64,000 nucleotides of DNA, from NCBI RefSeq assembly GCF_014207745.1, contig NZ_JACHJB010000002.1, forward strand, positions 2,914,001-2,978,000, read 5' to 3'. This stretch comes from Nonomuraea muscovyensis. Lineage in GTDB: Bacteria > Actinomycetota > Actinomycetes > Streptosporangiales > Streptosporangiaceae. Below, in pieces: positions 24,456 through 34,605 of the stretch. The notes below the pieces were generated by a model. It made no database searches. It worked only from the letters and a program-made list of their open reading frames with translations, and had not been told where the DNA came from. Within the stretch, counting starts at the first letter, position 1; the number at the start of each line of letters is the position of its first letter. The position numbers were made by a program, and so were the translations under genes.

Positions 24456-24528
24456 TGGAGCTATGGGGATTCGAACCCCAGACCTCCTCCATGCCATGGA
24501 GGCGCGCTACCAACTGCGCCATAGCCCC
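24456..24528 (-). tRNA. tRNA-Ala, anticodon GGC
   Basis: 73 nt, complete cloverleaf on the minus strand. The acceptor stem GGGGCTA pairs with TAGCTCC and includes the G3:U70 pair that marks alanine tRNAs. The D-loop carries CAGTTGGTAG, the anticodon stem CCTCC/GGAGG encloses the loop ATGGCAT (anticodon GGC, reading GCC), and the T-loop has GGTTCGAATCC. The discriminator base is A; CCA is not encoded. A hairpin terminator follows. Confidence 0.97.
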
Positions 24529-24575
24529 GTGCTGCGTGCACCAGTGTATCGGAATCCGCGGCCATGCACGCACAC

Positions 24576-24621
24576 GCGCGCTCCGGCCGGCCCGTGGCTG
24601 ACGGGGCCGGCCGGAGCGCGC
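24576..24621. terminator. 18-bp hairpin after the von Willebrand A lipoprotein gene
   Basis: GCGCGCTCCGGCCGGCCC (24576-24593) and its exact reverse complement (24604-24621) are separated by a 10-base loop. It lies 22 bp past the stop of the minus-strand VWA gene and before the tRNA. Confidence 0.8.
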
Positions 24622-24643
24622 CGGGTGCCGGAGCGGGGCGGGG

Positions 24644-26122
24644 TCAGCCCGTCACCGAGTGGGCCGTGTCGATGAGGCCGGCGAGTTCGGTGACCATCGG
24701 GTCCTCAGCGGTGCCGGCCAGCCGCCTGGCCTGCGTGCTCAGCGCCGGCAGGTCCATGCCGAACGCCTGCCGGTCGCTCAGGTGGACGGCGAAGGCGGCG
24801 GCGACCACGTCCACCTGGAAGCGCAGCGGCGCGTCCCACACCGACTCCCCCAGCTCTCCGGCGTCGATGGAGCGGCTCTCCTCTGACGGCGCCCTGGTGT
24901 CGGGGTGCTGCCAGCGGACGGTGGCCTGGGCGAGCTGGCCGGTGGCGCCGGGCCTGAGTTTCACGGAGTAGAGGGCGGTGACGGCGTGGCCGGGGCCGAT
25001 CTCGCCGCCGTCGCGGTCGTCGTCGCGGAACTCCTCGGCCGTCAGGGCCCGGTTGTCGTATCCGACGAGCCGGTAGCCGTCCACGACCGACGGGTTGAAC
25101 ACCACCTGCGCCTTGGCGTCGCGGGCGCGCACGTCGAGGGTCGCGGGCAACTGCGAGACGAAGACCTTCTCGGCCTCCTCCCTGGTGCTGACGTACACGG
25201 CCGCGCCGTCGCCGTTGTCGGCGAGCTGCTCCATCAGCTCGTCGCCGTACTCCCGGCCCACGCCGACGGTGAGCAGCGTGACCTGCCGGCCGGCGTGCTC
25301 CTTGACCCGGTCGAGGATGGCCTGCCAGGCGGTCTCGCCCTGGTTGGCCAGGCCGTCGGACAGCAGGATGACGCGGTTGGTGGCGGCGGGCCGGAACGCC
25401 CTGGCGGCCTCCTGGTAGCCGGTCACCACTCCGGCCTCGAGGTTCGTGCCGCCGTCGACGGCGAGCCGGTCCACGGCGGCGTGCAGCTCGCTCCTGGCGG
25501 TGAGCGGCGTCATGGAGGCGACCAGCCGGGCCTGGTCGCTGAACGACACGATGGACACCTGGTCGCCGGGCGCGAGCTGGTCGAGCAGCGTGTGCAGGGC
25601 CTGCTGGACGAGGTCGAGCCGGCCCGTCTCGGCCATGGACCCGGACACGTCGACCACGAAGGTGAGGTTCGCGGGGCGGCGGGCCGCGGCGTCGGAACCG
25701 CGGGTCCGCAGCCCCACCCGCAGGATGGCCTCGTCGCCCGTCGGCAGCCGCGCCCCGTCGAGGTGCACGGTGAAACCGTCGCCCCGGGGTTCGGCGTAGT
25801 CCTGCTTGAAGGCGTTGACGAACTCCTCCGGCCGGATCCGTCCCGGCTCGGGCCGGTTCCCCTCCTTCAGGGCGCGGCGGGCGTAGTCGTACGAGGCGGT
25901 GTCCACGTCGAGGGCGATCGTGGAGATCTGGGCGCTGGTGGTGTCCTGGTCGTTCTGCAGGGGGGATCGGGCGGGCCGGCCCTGGTCACCCGGGGCCTGC
26001 TCGGCGGCGGCTTCGGGGGCCCGGTCTGCGGCGCCGCTCTGCGAGCCGCCCGGGCCGCCGCACGCCGCGATCGTGAGCAATCCGATAAGTCCGACACTTG
26101 CTACCAAAGGGCGGAATTTCAC
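24644..26122 (-). CDS. von Willebrand factor A domain lipoprotein (YfbK-like)
   Basis: 492 residues from the GTG at 26122; GGAGGTGG 7 bases upstream decides this start over the longer frame. The N-terminus (VKFRPLVASVGLIGLLTIAAC) is a lipoprotein signal with lipobox LTIAAC, so the protein should be tethered to the outer face of the membrane. After an Ala/Gln/Gly-rich linker comes a VWA N-terminal module ('ALDVDTASYDYARRALKEGNRPEP'), the VWA domain with the MIDAS motif 'VVDVSGSM', the Thr loop 'DGGTNLEAGV' and 'ILLSDGLANQGE', and a C-terminal DUF3520-type region ending near the stop. MIDAS domains bind divalent metal and mediate protein interactions; the partner is unknown. Confidence 0.93.
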   Translation of the reverse strand: MKFRPLVASVGLIGLLTIAACGGPGGSQSGAADRAPEAAAEQAPGDQGRPARSPLQNDQDTTSAQISTIALDVDTASYDYARRALKEGNRPEPGRIRPEEFVNAFKQDYAEPRGDGFTVHLDGARLPTGDEAILRVGLRTRGSDAAARRPANLTFVVDVSGSMAETGRLDLVQQALHTLLDQLAPGDQVSIVSFSDQARLVASMTPLTARSELHAAVDRLAVDGGTNLEAGVVTGYQEAARAFRPAATNRVILLSDGLANQGETAWQAILDRVKEHAGRQVTLLTVGVGREYGDELMEQLADNGDGAAVYVSTREEAEKVFVSQLPATLDVRARDAKAQVVFNPSVVDGYRLVGYDNRALTAEEFRDDDRDGGEIGPGHAVTALYSVKLRPGATGQLAQATVRWQHPDTRAPSEESRSIDAGELGESVWDAPLRFQVDVVAAAFAVHLSDRQAFGMDLPALSTQARRLAGTAEDPMVTELAGLIDTAHSVTG

Positions 26123-26390
26123 TGCGAACCACCTCCATGCCGTACGACGGCTCCCGCCGCCGGGTGGCCGGGCCGGTGACGCAAGCGAGCGCAAACCGCG
26201 ATCAGCGTGTGATCGGCCGTGTCCGACCGGCGACCTCCGGCCCGCGCCGGTCGTCCTGGCGGCGGGTTCAGGGCCGTCCGTAAGGGACCGGGCGACACCC
26301 GCCGGTGTCCTCGCCGCACCCGTTCGTTACCACCGCCCGATCGGGCATACGGGACTAACCGGTGGCGAGGTCTCCGGTTACCATGCCGCC

Positions 26391-27392
26391 ATGCCTCGTG
26401 CGCTCGCCACGCCCACCCGTCTCGCCACGCGCCTGCCCACCGTCGCCGTGCTGGCCTTCGACGGGATGGGGCCGTTCGAGCTGGGCTGCGTCGTGGAGAT
26501 CTTCGGCCTGCCGCGGCCCGAGCTGGAGGTGCCCTGGTACGACCTGAAGGTGTGCGCCGAGACGCGGGAGCCGATGCGGGCGCTGGGCGGGTTCACCATG
26601 CAGGCCGCCCACGGGCTCGACGCGCTGGCCTCGGCCGACACGGTCATCGTGCCCGGCGTCCCCGACGTGCGCGGGCACGTGTCCGACGACCTGGTGGCGG
26701 CGCTGCGGCTGGCGCACGGGCGGGGCGCCCGGATGGTGTCGGTCTGCTCGGGCGCGTTCGCGCTGGGGGCGGCCGGCCTGCTGGACGGCCGCGAGGCCAC
26801 CACCCACTGGAAGCACACCGACCTGCTCCAGCGGCGCTACCCCGAGGTGCGGGTCAACCCCTCGGTGCTGTACGTCGACAGTGGTGACGTGCTGACCAGC
26901 GCGGGCAGCGCCGCCGGGCTCGACCTGCTCCTCCACCTGGTGCGCCGCGACCACGGCCCGAAGGTGGCCAACGCGATCGCCCGCCGCCTGGTCATCGCAC
27001 CGCACCGGGAGGGCGGGCAGGCGCAGTTCATCGAGGCCGCCGTCGGGCCGGTGGCCGACGACGACGCGGTGGCCAGGGCCATGGACTGGGCGCTGGACCA
27101 CCTCGCCGAGCCGATCAGCGTGGCCGGCCTGGCGGGGGCGGCGCACATGTCCGAGCGGTCGTTCCTCCGGCACTTCAGGCGGCGGACCGGCACGAGCCCG
27201 CTGCGCTGGGTGATCGCGCAGCGGGTGGCGGCCAGCCTGCCGATGCTGGAGGGCACGACCGTGCCGGTGGAGGAGGTGGGGCTGGCGGTCGGGTTCGAGA
27301 GCCCGGTGACCTTCCGGCACCACTTCACCCGCGCCATGCGGATCTCCCCCTCGGCCTACCGCCGCACCTTCGGCGGCAGAGACACCGGCTGA
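26391..27392 (+). CDS. GlxA family transcriptional regulator (DJ-1/PfpI + AraC), second copy
   Basis: 333 residues. The N-terminal DJ-1/PfpI-like domain (about 17-200) shows 'LAFDGMGPFELGCVVEIFGLP', 'ADTVIVPGVPD' and 'VSVCSGAFALGAAGLLDGREATTHW'. The AraC domain (about 230-325) shows 'ISVAGLAGAAHMSERSFLRHFRRRTGTSPLRWV' and 'EEVGLAVGFESPVTFRHHF'. It is related to the regulator at 7768 (shared 'ATTHW', 'LDLLLHLVRRDHG' and 'REGGQAQFIE' type blocks). The ATG at 26391 has no clear Shine-Dalgarno. The 268 bp between this gene and the divergent VWA gene must hold both promoters; I could not define an operator there. It is convergent with glpD (5-bp gap). Confidence 0.92.
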   Translation: MPRALATPTRLATRLPTVAVLAFDGMGPFELGCVVEIFGLPRPELEVPWYDLKVCAETREPMRALGGFTMQAAHGLDALASADTVIVPGVPDVRGHVSDDLVAALRLAHGRGARMVSVCSGAFALGAAGLLDGREATTHWKHTDLLQRRYPEVRVNPSVLYVDSGDVLTSAGSAAGLDLLLHLVRRDHGPKVANAIARRLVIAPHREGGQAQFIEAAVGPVADDDAVARAMDWALDHLAEPISVAGLAGAAHMSERSFLRHFRRRTGTSPLRWVIAQRVAASLPMLEGTTVPVEEVGLAVGFESPVTFRHHFTRAMRISPSAYRRTFGGRDTG

Positions 27393-27397
27393 CCGGG

Positions 27398-29116
27398 TCA
27401 GGCGACCGCGCGGGAGCCGGTGCGCGGATCGAACGGCTCCCAGATCCGCGCCCGCGCCGCGTCGGCCGACGCGTCGTCGGGCTGCAACTCGGCCGACATC
27501 TCCGCCTGCACCATGGCCCGGTAACGCTCGCTCTCGCGCCGCACGTCCTCCTCGTCCCAGCCCAGGATCGGGGCGATGAGCGCCGCCACCTCCACCGCGG
27601 CGGCGACGCCGCGGTCGCGCTCCTCGATCGAGATGCGGGTACGGCGGACCAGCACGTCCTCCAGCCGCAGCGCCCCCTCGTGCGAGGCGGCGTACACCGC
27701 CTCCGCCTTGAGGTAGTCGGCGGCGCCGGTGAGCGGCTCGCCCAGCGTGGGGTCGGCCTCGACCAGGCCGAGGACGTCCACGACGGCCGAGCCGTACCGG
27801 GTGAGCAGGCGTTCGACGCGGGCCACGTCCAGCCCGGCGCGGGCGGCCAGCCGGGTGCGCGCGTTGCGCAGCGCCTCGTAGCCCTCCGCGCCGAGCAGCG
27901 GCAGCCGGTGGGTGACGGACGGGGGCACGGCCGTGCCCAGGTCGCGCACGGCCACGTCGACGGCGTCCCTGGCCATCACCCGGTACGTGGTGTACTTGCC
28001 GCCCGCGATGACCACGAGCCCCGGCGCGGGCCGGGCGACGGTGTGCTCCCGGGACAGCTTGGCGGTGTCGGAGGCGTCTCCGGCCAGCAGTGGCCGCAGG
28101 CCGGTGTAGACGCCGTCGATGTCGTCGTGGCTCAGCGGCGTGTCCAGCACCTGGTTGACGTGGTCGAGCAGGTAGTCGATGTCGGCGCGGCTGGCCACCG
28201 GGTGGACCTTGTCGAGGCTCCAGTCCGTGTCGGTGGTGCCGATGATCCAGTGCCGGCCCCACGGGATGGTGAACAGCACGCTCTTCTCGGTGCGCAGGAT
28301 CAGGCCGGTGTGCAGGGTGATCCGGTCCCGGGGGACGGTGATGTGCACGCCCTTGGAGGCGCGCACGCGCAGGCCTCCCTGGGTGGCCGCCAGCTCGCCC
28401 GTCTCGTCGGTCCACACTCCGGTGGCGTTGATCACCTGGCGGGCCCGCACCACGATCTCGTCGTCGCTCTGCAGGTCGCGCACCCGCGCGCCGGTGACCC
28501 GGCCGTCGTCGCGGACCAGCCCGGTCACCCGTGCCCTGGTCGCCACCGCGGCGCCGTACTGGGCGGCGGTGCGGGCCAGCGTCATCGCGAAGCGCGCGTC
28601 GTCGACCTGGGCGTCGTGGTACTGGACGGCGCCGACGAGAGCCTGCGCGTTGAGGGACGGCGCGGCGGCGAGCGCGCGGCGCCGGCTCAGGTGACGGTGC
28701 CGGGGCAGGGTGCGGGCGCCGTCGAGCAGGTCGTAGAGGGCGATGCCCGCGCCGACGTAGAACCGCTCCCAGAGCCGGTGCCGCAGCGGGAACAGGAACG
28801 GCACCGGGCGCACCAGGTGGGGGGCCAGCCGGGTCAGCAACAGGTCACGTTCCTTGAGCGCCTCCCTGACCAGCCGGAAGTCGAGCTGTTCGAGGTATCT
28901 CAGGCCACCGTGGATGAGCTTGCTGGAGCGGCTGGAGGTGCCGGCCGCCCAGTCCTGGGCCTCGACCACGGCGACCGAGAGGCCACGGGACACCGCGTCG
29001 AGCGCCACCCCTGCCCCGACGACACCGCCGCCGACGACCAGCACGTCGAACTCGCTCTCGCCCATCCGCCGCAGCGCTTCCGCGCGGTACGCCGGTCCCA
29101 GCGGTACAGATGTCAC
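27398..29116 (-). CDS. glpD: aerobic glycerol-3-phosphate dehydrogenase
   Basis: 572 residues from the GTG at 29116, which has GAGGAG 7 bases upstream; that site lies inside the longer frame starting at 29164. The enzyme oxidises glycerol 3-phosphate to dihydroxyacetone phosphate with FAD and passes electrons to quinone at the membrane. Seen: the FAD-binding 'DVLVVGGGVVGAGVALDAVSRG' (GxGxxG type), 'GTSSRSSKLIHGGLRYLEQ', 'YHDAQVDDARFAMTLARTAA', 'VINATGVWTDE', and the late 'GGKYTTYRVMARDAVD' motif. It is the last gene of glpF-glpK-glpD; the gap to glpK is 71 bp. Confidence 0.96.
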   Translation of the reverse strand: MTSVPLGPAYRAEALRRMGESEFDVLVVGGGVVGAGVALDAVSRGLSVAVVEAQDWAAGTSSRSSKLIHGGLRYLEQLDFRLVREALKERDLLLTRLAPHLVRPVPFLFPLRHRLWERFYVGAGIALYDLLDGARTLPRHRHLSRRRALAAAPSLNAQALVGAVQYHDAQVDDARFAMTLARTAAQYGAAVATRARVTGLVRDDGRVTGARVRDLQSDDEIVVRARQVINATGVWTDETGELAATQGGLRVRASKGVHITVPRDRITLHTGLILRTEKSVLFTIPWGRHWIIGTTDTDWSLDKVHPVASRADIDYLLDHVNQVLDTPLSHDDIDGVYTGLRPLLAGDASDTAKLSREHTVARPAPGLVVIAGGKYTTYRVMARDAVDVAVRDLGTAVPPSVTHRLPLLGAEGYEALRNARTRLAARAGLDVARVERLLTRYGSAVVDVLGLVEADPTLGEPLTGAADYLKAEAVYAASHEGALRLEDVLVRRTRISIEERDRGVAAAVEVAALIAPILGWDEEDVRRESERYRAMVQAEMSAELQPDDASADAARARIWEPFDPRTGSRAVA

Positions 29117-29187
29117 AGTAAAGCTCCTCATTTCATGAAAGTCAGGAAGAGGGCCCGGGGGCACCCGCCCCCGGGCGTCGCCCCGGC

Positions 29188-30705
<1,518 letters not shown>

Positions 30706-30739
30706 GGAATCGTGCCTCCTAGAAAGGGGGTGGGAAGGG

Positions 30740-31567
30740 TCAGACGGTCTCGTACGAGGTCTTCTCCGGCACGCGGCCCGGCTCGGTGTCGTCGTCGACG
30801 GGCAGGAAACGGCCCACGAGAAGCTGGTAGAGGGCGGCGCCGATCAGGCCGCCGATGACGGGGGCCACGATGGGCACCCAGAAGTAGAGCTGACCGTACT
30901 GATCTTGCCAGGCGGTCTCGTACCCGGTGAGGAACGACGCCAGCCGGGGGCCGAAGTCGCGGGCGGGGTTGATGGCGTAGCCGGCGTTGGTGCCCCAGGC
31001 CATGCCGATCGCCACCACGAGCAGACCGATGATGAAGGGGGCGAGGTTGGCGAGCGGCGCGTTGTTGCGCATGTCCGTGATCGCGAGGATGAGGAACAGC
31101 AGGATCGCGGTGCCGATGATCTGGTCGCCGAAGGCGCCCCAGGTGCCGACCGGCAGGGTGCCGTTGCCCGGCAGCGTGGAGAAGACGCCCTGGGTCTTGA
31201 TGGTGAGGCCGGGGTCGGCCTTGGTCAGCACCTCGGCGTAGTTGAAGCGGACGAGGAGCGCGGCGACGAACGCCCCCACGGTCTGCGCCAGCACGTAGGG
31301 GGCCACCTTGCGCCAGGAGAAGCCCTTGAACGCCGCCAGCGCGATGGTGACGGCGGGATTGAGGTGCGCGCCGCTGGTCCGGGCGGCGACGTAGACGCCG
31401 AGGGTCACGCCGAGACCCCACGCCCACGCGATGCTGTCGTGATCTCCGATGCCGGCCGCCGCGACCTGCGCCACCACGCCGACCCCGAACAGGATCAGGA
31501 TCATGGTGCCCGCGAACTCGGCGGCCATCTCCCCGAGCAGTCCTCGGGCTTTGAGCCGTTCCGCCAT
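30740..31567 (-). CDS. glpF: glycerol uptake facilitator (aquaglyceroporin)
   Basis: 275 residues, six membrane helices plus two half-helices carrying the NPA boxes: 'SGAHLNPAVTIALA' and 'GYAINPARDFGPR'. The Asp after the second NPA (NPARDFGPR) is characteristic of glycerol channels rather than water-only aquaporins. The start ATG at 31567 follows GAGGAAACC. It is the first gene of the glpF-glpK-glpD operon; the 296-bp region upstream holds twin operator-like sites shared with the divergent regulator. Confidence 0.96.
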   Translation of the reverse strand: MAERLKARGLLGEMAAEFAGTMILILFGVGVVAQVAAAGIGDHDSIAWAWGLGVTLGVYVAARTSGAHLNPAVTIALAAFKGFSWRKVAPYVLAQTVGAFVAALLVRFNYAEVLTKADPGLTIKTQGVFSTLPGNGTLPVGTWGAFGDQIIGTAILLFLILAITDMRNNAPLANLAPFIIGLLVVAIGMAWGTNAGYAINPARDFGPRLASFLTGYETAWQDQYGQLYFWVPIVAPVIGGLIGAALYQLLVGRFLPVDDDTEPGRVPEKTSYETV

Positions 31568-31699
31568 GGTTTCCTCCTCACCCGCCTCGCTACCGCGCCA
31601 GAGCAGGCGTCGTCGCAGGCAGGACGTCCGGTGAGGCGCTGGGGTGCCTCACAGCTGACTGGAAGCTAGGTGAGGAAAACGGGCGGGTCAACGGCAAGG

Positions 31700-31717
31700 T
31701 GCCGACAATGTCGAACA
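31700..31717. promoter_or_regulatory. operator-like site, glp intergenic copy 1
   Basis: TGCCGACAATGTCGAACA, with the perfect palindrome CGACA-A-TGTCG at 31703-31713. An identical 18-mer recurs at 31817. It lies 133 bp upstream of glpF in the divergent region and is presumably bound by the adjacent IclR-family regulator. Confidence 0.7.
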
Positions 31718-31816
31718 CTAGTCAGCTATGACATACCGGTTTATCGTCTAGGGGCTATGACCCAGCCCACAGTTCTTCCAGTATGAGCGGGTATGCGTAG
31801 ATTTTCCGGTTGGCTC

Positions 31817-31834
31817 TGCCGACAATGTCGAACA
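31817..31834. promoter_or_regulatory. operator-like site, glp intergenic copy 2
   Basis: An exact second copy of TGCCGACAATGTCGAACA, core palindrome 31820-31830, 117 bp from the first. It ends 29 bp before the GTG chosen as the start of the regulator gene, so binding there would give autoregulation. Its presence is one reason to reject the longer reading frame that begins at 31810. Confidence 0.7.
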
Positions 31835-31863
31835 ACGACCGGGGGAGGGCTACGCTCTGGACC

Positions 31864-32631
31864 GTGCCAGGTCCAGTGCAGTCCATCCAGCGGGGAGCGG
31901 CGATCCTGCGTCTGCTCGCCCGCAGCTCCGGCAGGCTCGGCGTGGGAGAGATCGCCACCTCGCTGGGCCTGCCACGCGGCACGGCCCACGGCCTGCTGCG
32001 CACCCTGCAGTTGGTCGGCTTCGTGGAGCAGGACGACGCGACGGGCAAGTACCAGCTCGGGGCCGCCCTGCTCCACCTCGGCACGAGCTACCTGGACGTC
32101 AACGAGCTCCGCTCCCGCGCGATCAACTGGGCGGACGCGCTCGCGGCGCGGAGCTGCGAATCCGTGAAGATCGGCACCGTCCTCGACGGCCAGGTCCTCG
32201 TGGTGCACCACGTCTTCCGCCCCGACGACTCGTTGCAGACGCTCGACGTCGGCTCCCTGCTGCCGATGCACGCCACCGCGCTGGGCAAGGTGCTGCTGGC
32301 CTTCGACTCGGGCGCCGCCGCCACACTCGGCAACGGCCCGCTCGACGCGTTCACCCGCCGCACCATCGTCGCGCCCAAGGCACTGGCCCGCGCCCTCGCC
32401 GCCATCCGCGAGGTGGGCTGGGCCGCCTCGGTGGAGGAGATGACCGTGGGAGAGGCGGCCATCGCGGCGCCCATCCGCGGCCACGGCGGTCTGGTGGTCG
32501 GGGCCATCGGGATCACCGGCGCCGTCGAACGGGTCTGCGACGCCAAAGGCCAGCCCAACACCACCCTGGTGACGTTCGTGCGCGACGCCGCGCGCGCGGT
32601 GTCCCGGGACCTCGGTGCCTCACGCTGGTAG
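31864..32631 (+). CDS. gylR: IclR family regulator of glycerol metabolism
   Basis: 255 residues from the GTG at 31864. An N-terminal winged helix, 'VQSIQRGAAILRLLARSSGRLGVGEIATSLGLPRGTAHGLLRTLQLVGFVEQD', is followed by the IclR effector domain with 'SLLPMHATALGKVLLAFD' and the C-terminal 'AAIAAPIRGHGGLVVGAIGITGAVERV'. IclR proteins act as dimers of dimers on paired palindromes; GylR, the glycerol repressor of Streptomyces, is a member and has the same neighbours. It is divergent from glpFKD and followed 33 bp later by a second glpK. The two identical 18-bp palindromic sites upstream are its expected targets. Start choice is moderately certain; the ribosome site is 15 bases away. Confidence 0.85.
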   Translation: MPGPVQSIQRGAAILRLLARSSGRLGVGEIATSLGLPRGTAHGLLRTLQLVGFVEQDDATGKYQLGAALLHLGTSYLDVNELRSRAINWADALAARSCESVKIGTVLDGQVLVVHHVFRPDDSLQTLDVGSLLPMHATALGKVLLAFDSGAAATLGNGPLDAFTRRTIVAPKALARALAAIREVGWAASVEEMTVGEAAIAAPIRGHGGLVVGAIGITGAVERVCDAKGQPNTTLVTFVRDAARAVSRDLGASRW

Positions 32632-32664
32632 ACAGCCACTTCCACACCTACCGAGGTGAACGAC

Positions 32665-34173
32665 ATGGTCATGCGCTATGTGATGTCCATCGACCAAGGT
32701 ACGACGTCGACGCGGTGCATCATCTTCGACCAGCAGGGGCGCCTGGTGTCGGTGACGCAGCGCGAGCACCGCCAGCACTTCCCGCGTCCCGGCTGGGTCG
32801 AGCACGACGCCATGGAGATCTGGCGCAACCTGGAGCGCATCGCCCCCGAAGCCCTCCGGCAGGCCGGCGTCGGCCTGGAGGAGATCGCGGCGATCGGCAT
32901 CGCCAACCAGCGCGAGACCACCCTGCTGTGGGACCGGCGGACCGGGCTGCCGCTCCGGCGAGCCATCGTCTGGCAGGACACCCGGACCAACGCCCTGGTC
33001 GACGAGCTGGCGGCCCGTCCCGAGGCGTCGATGGTGCAGAAACGCTGCGGCCTGCCGCTCGCCACCTACTTCTCGGCCCCGCGCATCCGCTGGCTGTTCG
33101 ACGCGACACCGGGGCTGCGCGAGCGGGCCGAGCGCGGTGAGGTGCTGTTCGGCACGATGGAGAGCTGGCTGATCTGGAACCTCACCGGCGGACCCGATGG
33201 CGGGCTGCACCTGACCGACGTCACCAACGCGAGCCGCACCCTGCTGATGGACCTGGCCACCCTGGAGTGGGACGCCGAACTGCTCGACTTCTTCGGCGTG
33301 CCGCGGGCGATGCTGCCGCAGATCCGCCCGTCCACCGAGACGTACGGCGTGGCCAGCCGGGTCCTGCCCGGCGTGCGCATCGGCGCCGCGCTCGGCGACC
33401 AGCAGGCGGCGCTGTTCGGCCAGACCTGCTTCGCGCCGGGCGAGGCCAAGTGCACCTACGGCACCGGCAGCTTCCTCATGCTCAACACCGGCAACGAGCC
33501 GGTCCGCTCCTCCCACGGCCTGCTCACCACGGTCGGCTACCAGGTGGGCGCCCAGCCGGCCGTGTACGCCCTGGAAGGGCCGATCGCCGTGACGGGCGCG
33601 CTGGTGCAGTGGTTCCGCGACGGGCTCGGCCTGATCAACAGCGCCGCGGAGATCGAGACGCTGGCCAAGACCGTGGACGACAACGGCGGCTGCTACATCG
33701 TCCCCGCGTTCGCAGGGCTGTTCGCCCCGCACTGGCGCAGCGAGGCCCGCGGCGTGATCGTCGGCCTGACCTCGTACATCACCAAGGGGCATCTCGCCCG
33801 CGCGGTGCTGGAGGCGACCGCCTGGCAGACCCGCGAGGTCGTCGACGCGATGAACGCCGACTCCGGGCTGGCCCTGCGCACCCTCAAGGTGGACGGCGGC
33901 ATGACCGCCGACAACCTGCTCATGCAGTACATCGCCGACGTTCTGGATGTACCGGTGGTGCGTCCCATGGTGGCCGAGACCGTGTCGCTCGGCGCCGCGT
34001 ACGCCGCCGGGCTGGCCGTCGGCTACTGGCCGGACCTGGAGGGGCTGCGCCGCAACTGGCACCGCGCCGCCCAGTGGCTGCCGGCCATGGAGCCCGAGCG
34101 CCGGGCGGCGGAGTACGACAACTGGTGCCGGGCGGTGGAGCGGAGCTTCGACTGGATGCGGCCGCGCGGCTGA
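32665..34173 (+). CDS. glpK: glycerol kinase, second copy
   Basis: 502 residues from the ATG at 32665 (GAGG 8 bases upstream; the GTG at 32656 is within the ribosome site). All kinase motifs are present: 'MSIDQGTTSTRCIIFDQQG', 'GIANQRETTLLWDRRTGLP', 'IVWQDTRTN', 'GTMESWLIWNLTGG', 'LGDQQAALFGQTCFAPGEAKCTYGTGSFLMLNTG' and 'LKVDGGMTADNLLMQYIADVL'. It is co-directional with gylR and likely cotranscribed. It is similar to, but clearly diverged from, the first glpK, so the two probably differ in regulation or substrate preference rather than being a recent duplication. Confidence 0.94.
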   Translation: MVMRYVMSIDQGTTSTRCIIFDQQGRLVSVTQREHRQHFPRPGWVEHDAMEIWRNLERIAPEALRQAGVGLEEIAAIGIANQRETTLLWDRRTGLPLRRAIVWQDTRTNALVDELAARPEASMVQKRCGLPLATYFSAPRIRWLFDATPGLRERAERGEVLFGTMESWLIWNLTGGPDGGLHLTDVTNASRTLLMDLATLEWDAELLDFFGVPRAMLPQIRPSTETYGVASRVLPGVRIGAALGDQQAALFGQTCFAPGEAKCTYGTGSFLMLNTGNEPVRSSHGLLTTVGYQVGAQPAVYALEGPIAVTGALVQWFRDGLGLINSAAEIETLAKTVDDNGGCYIVPAFAGLFAPHWRSEARGVIVGLTSYITKGHLARAVLEATAWQTREVVDAMNADSGLALRTLKVDGGMTADNLLMQYIADVLDVPVVRPMVAETVSLGAAYAAGLAVGYWPDLEGLRRNWHRAAQWLPAMEPERRAAEYDNWCRAVERSFDWMRPRG

Positions 34174-34177
34174 GGCG

Positions 34178-34588
34178 TCAGCCGGGCAGCCGGTAGTCGA
34201 AGGCGTAGGAGTGGGAGCCGTCGGGGGCGACGGCGATCTCCATCTCGCCCCGGATGCCGCGCAGCCCGCCGGTGCCGGAGTCGGGGACGACGGTGACGCG
34301 CAGCGACCGCTCCCCCTCGTCGCTGACCGCGTTGTGCTGGACGACGAACGAGCCCGTGCGGCCGCGCAACGTCCCCTCGATCCGCTCGACCGCCACGTAC
34401 GCGCGCGACTCCGCCACCTCGGTGGTCACCATCAGCATGTGCACCACCGACGTGGCGGTCAGGTCACCGCGGAACGTCTTGCTCAGCGTGACCTGCGCGA
34501 GCGCGACGCCGTCGCGGTCGTCGAAGGGCGGCCGGGCGTTCCAGTCGGCGGTGTCGAAGGGGCCTTGCGCGAATGTCATACGAAGCAT
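34178..34588 (-). CDS. DUF3224 domain protein
   Basis: 136 residues (an ATG at 34579 is an alternative start). The sequence follows the DUF3224 pattern, a small beta-barrel: 'DGVALAQVTLSKTFRGDLTATSVVHMLM', 'SRAYVAVERIEGTLRGRTGSFVVQHNAV', 'LRVTVVPDSGTGGLRGIRGEMEI' and the closing 'HSYAFDYRLPG'. The family's function is unknown; the fold resembles allene-oxide-cyclase-like barrels. It lies 17 bp after the alditol oxidase gene on the same strand and may be the last gene of the arabinose operon. It is convergent with glpK (4-bp gap). Confidence 0.85.
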   Translation of the reverse strand: MLRMTFAQGPFDTADWNARPPFDDRDGVALAQVTLSKTFRGDLTATSVVHMLMVTTEVAESRAYVAVERIEGTLRGRTGSFVVQHNAVSDEGERSLRVTVVPDSGTGGLRGIRGEMEIAVAPDGSHSYAFDYRLPG

Positions 34589-34605
34589 CGTGCCGAAGAT
34601 ACCTG

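Noticed and set aside
24348..24497. N-terminal extension of the nucleotidyltransferase frame into the tRNA
   Set aside because: The extension overlaps the tRNA 3' half and its terminator; an internal ATG with GGAGG is far better.
31810..31863. Longer N-terminus for the IclR regulator from the ATG at 31810
   Set aside because: It would put an operator-like palindrome inside the coding region and add residues absent from IclR family starts; no ribosome site precedes it.
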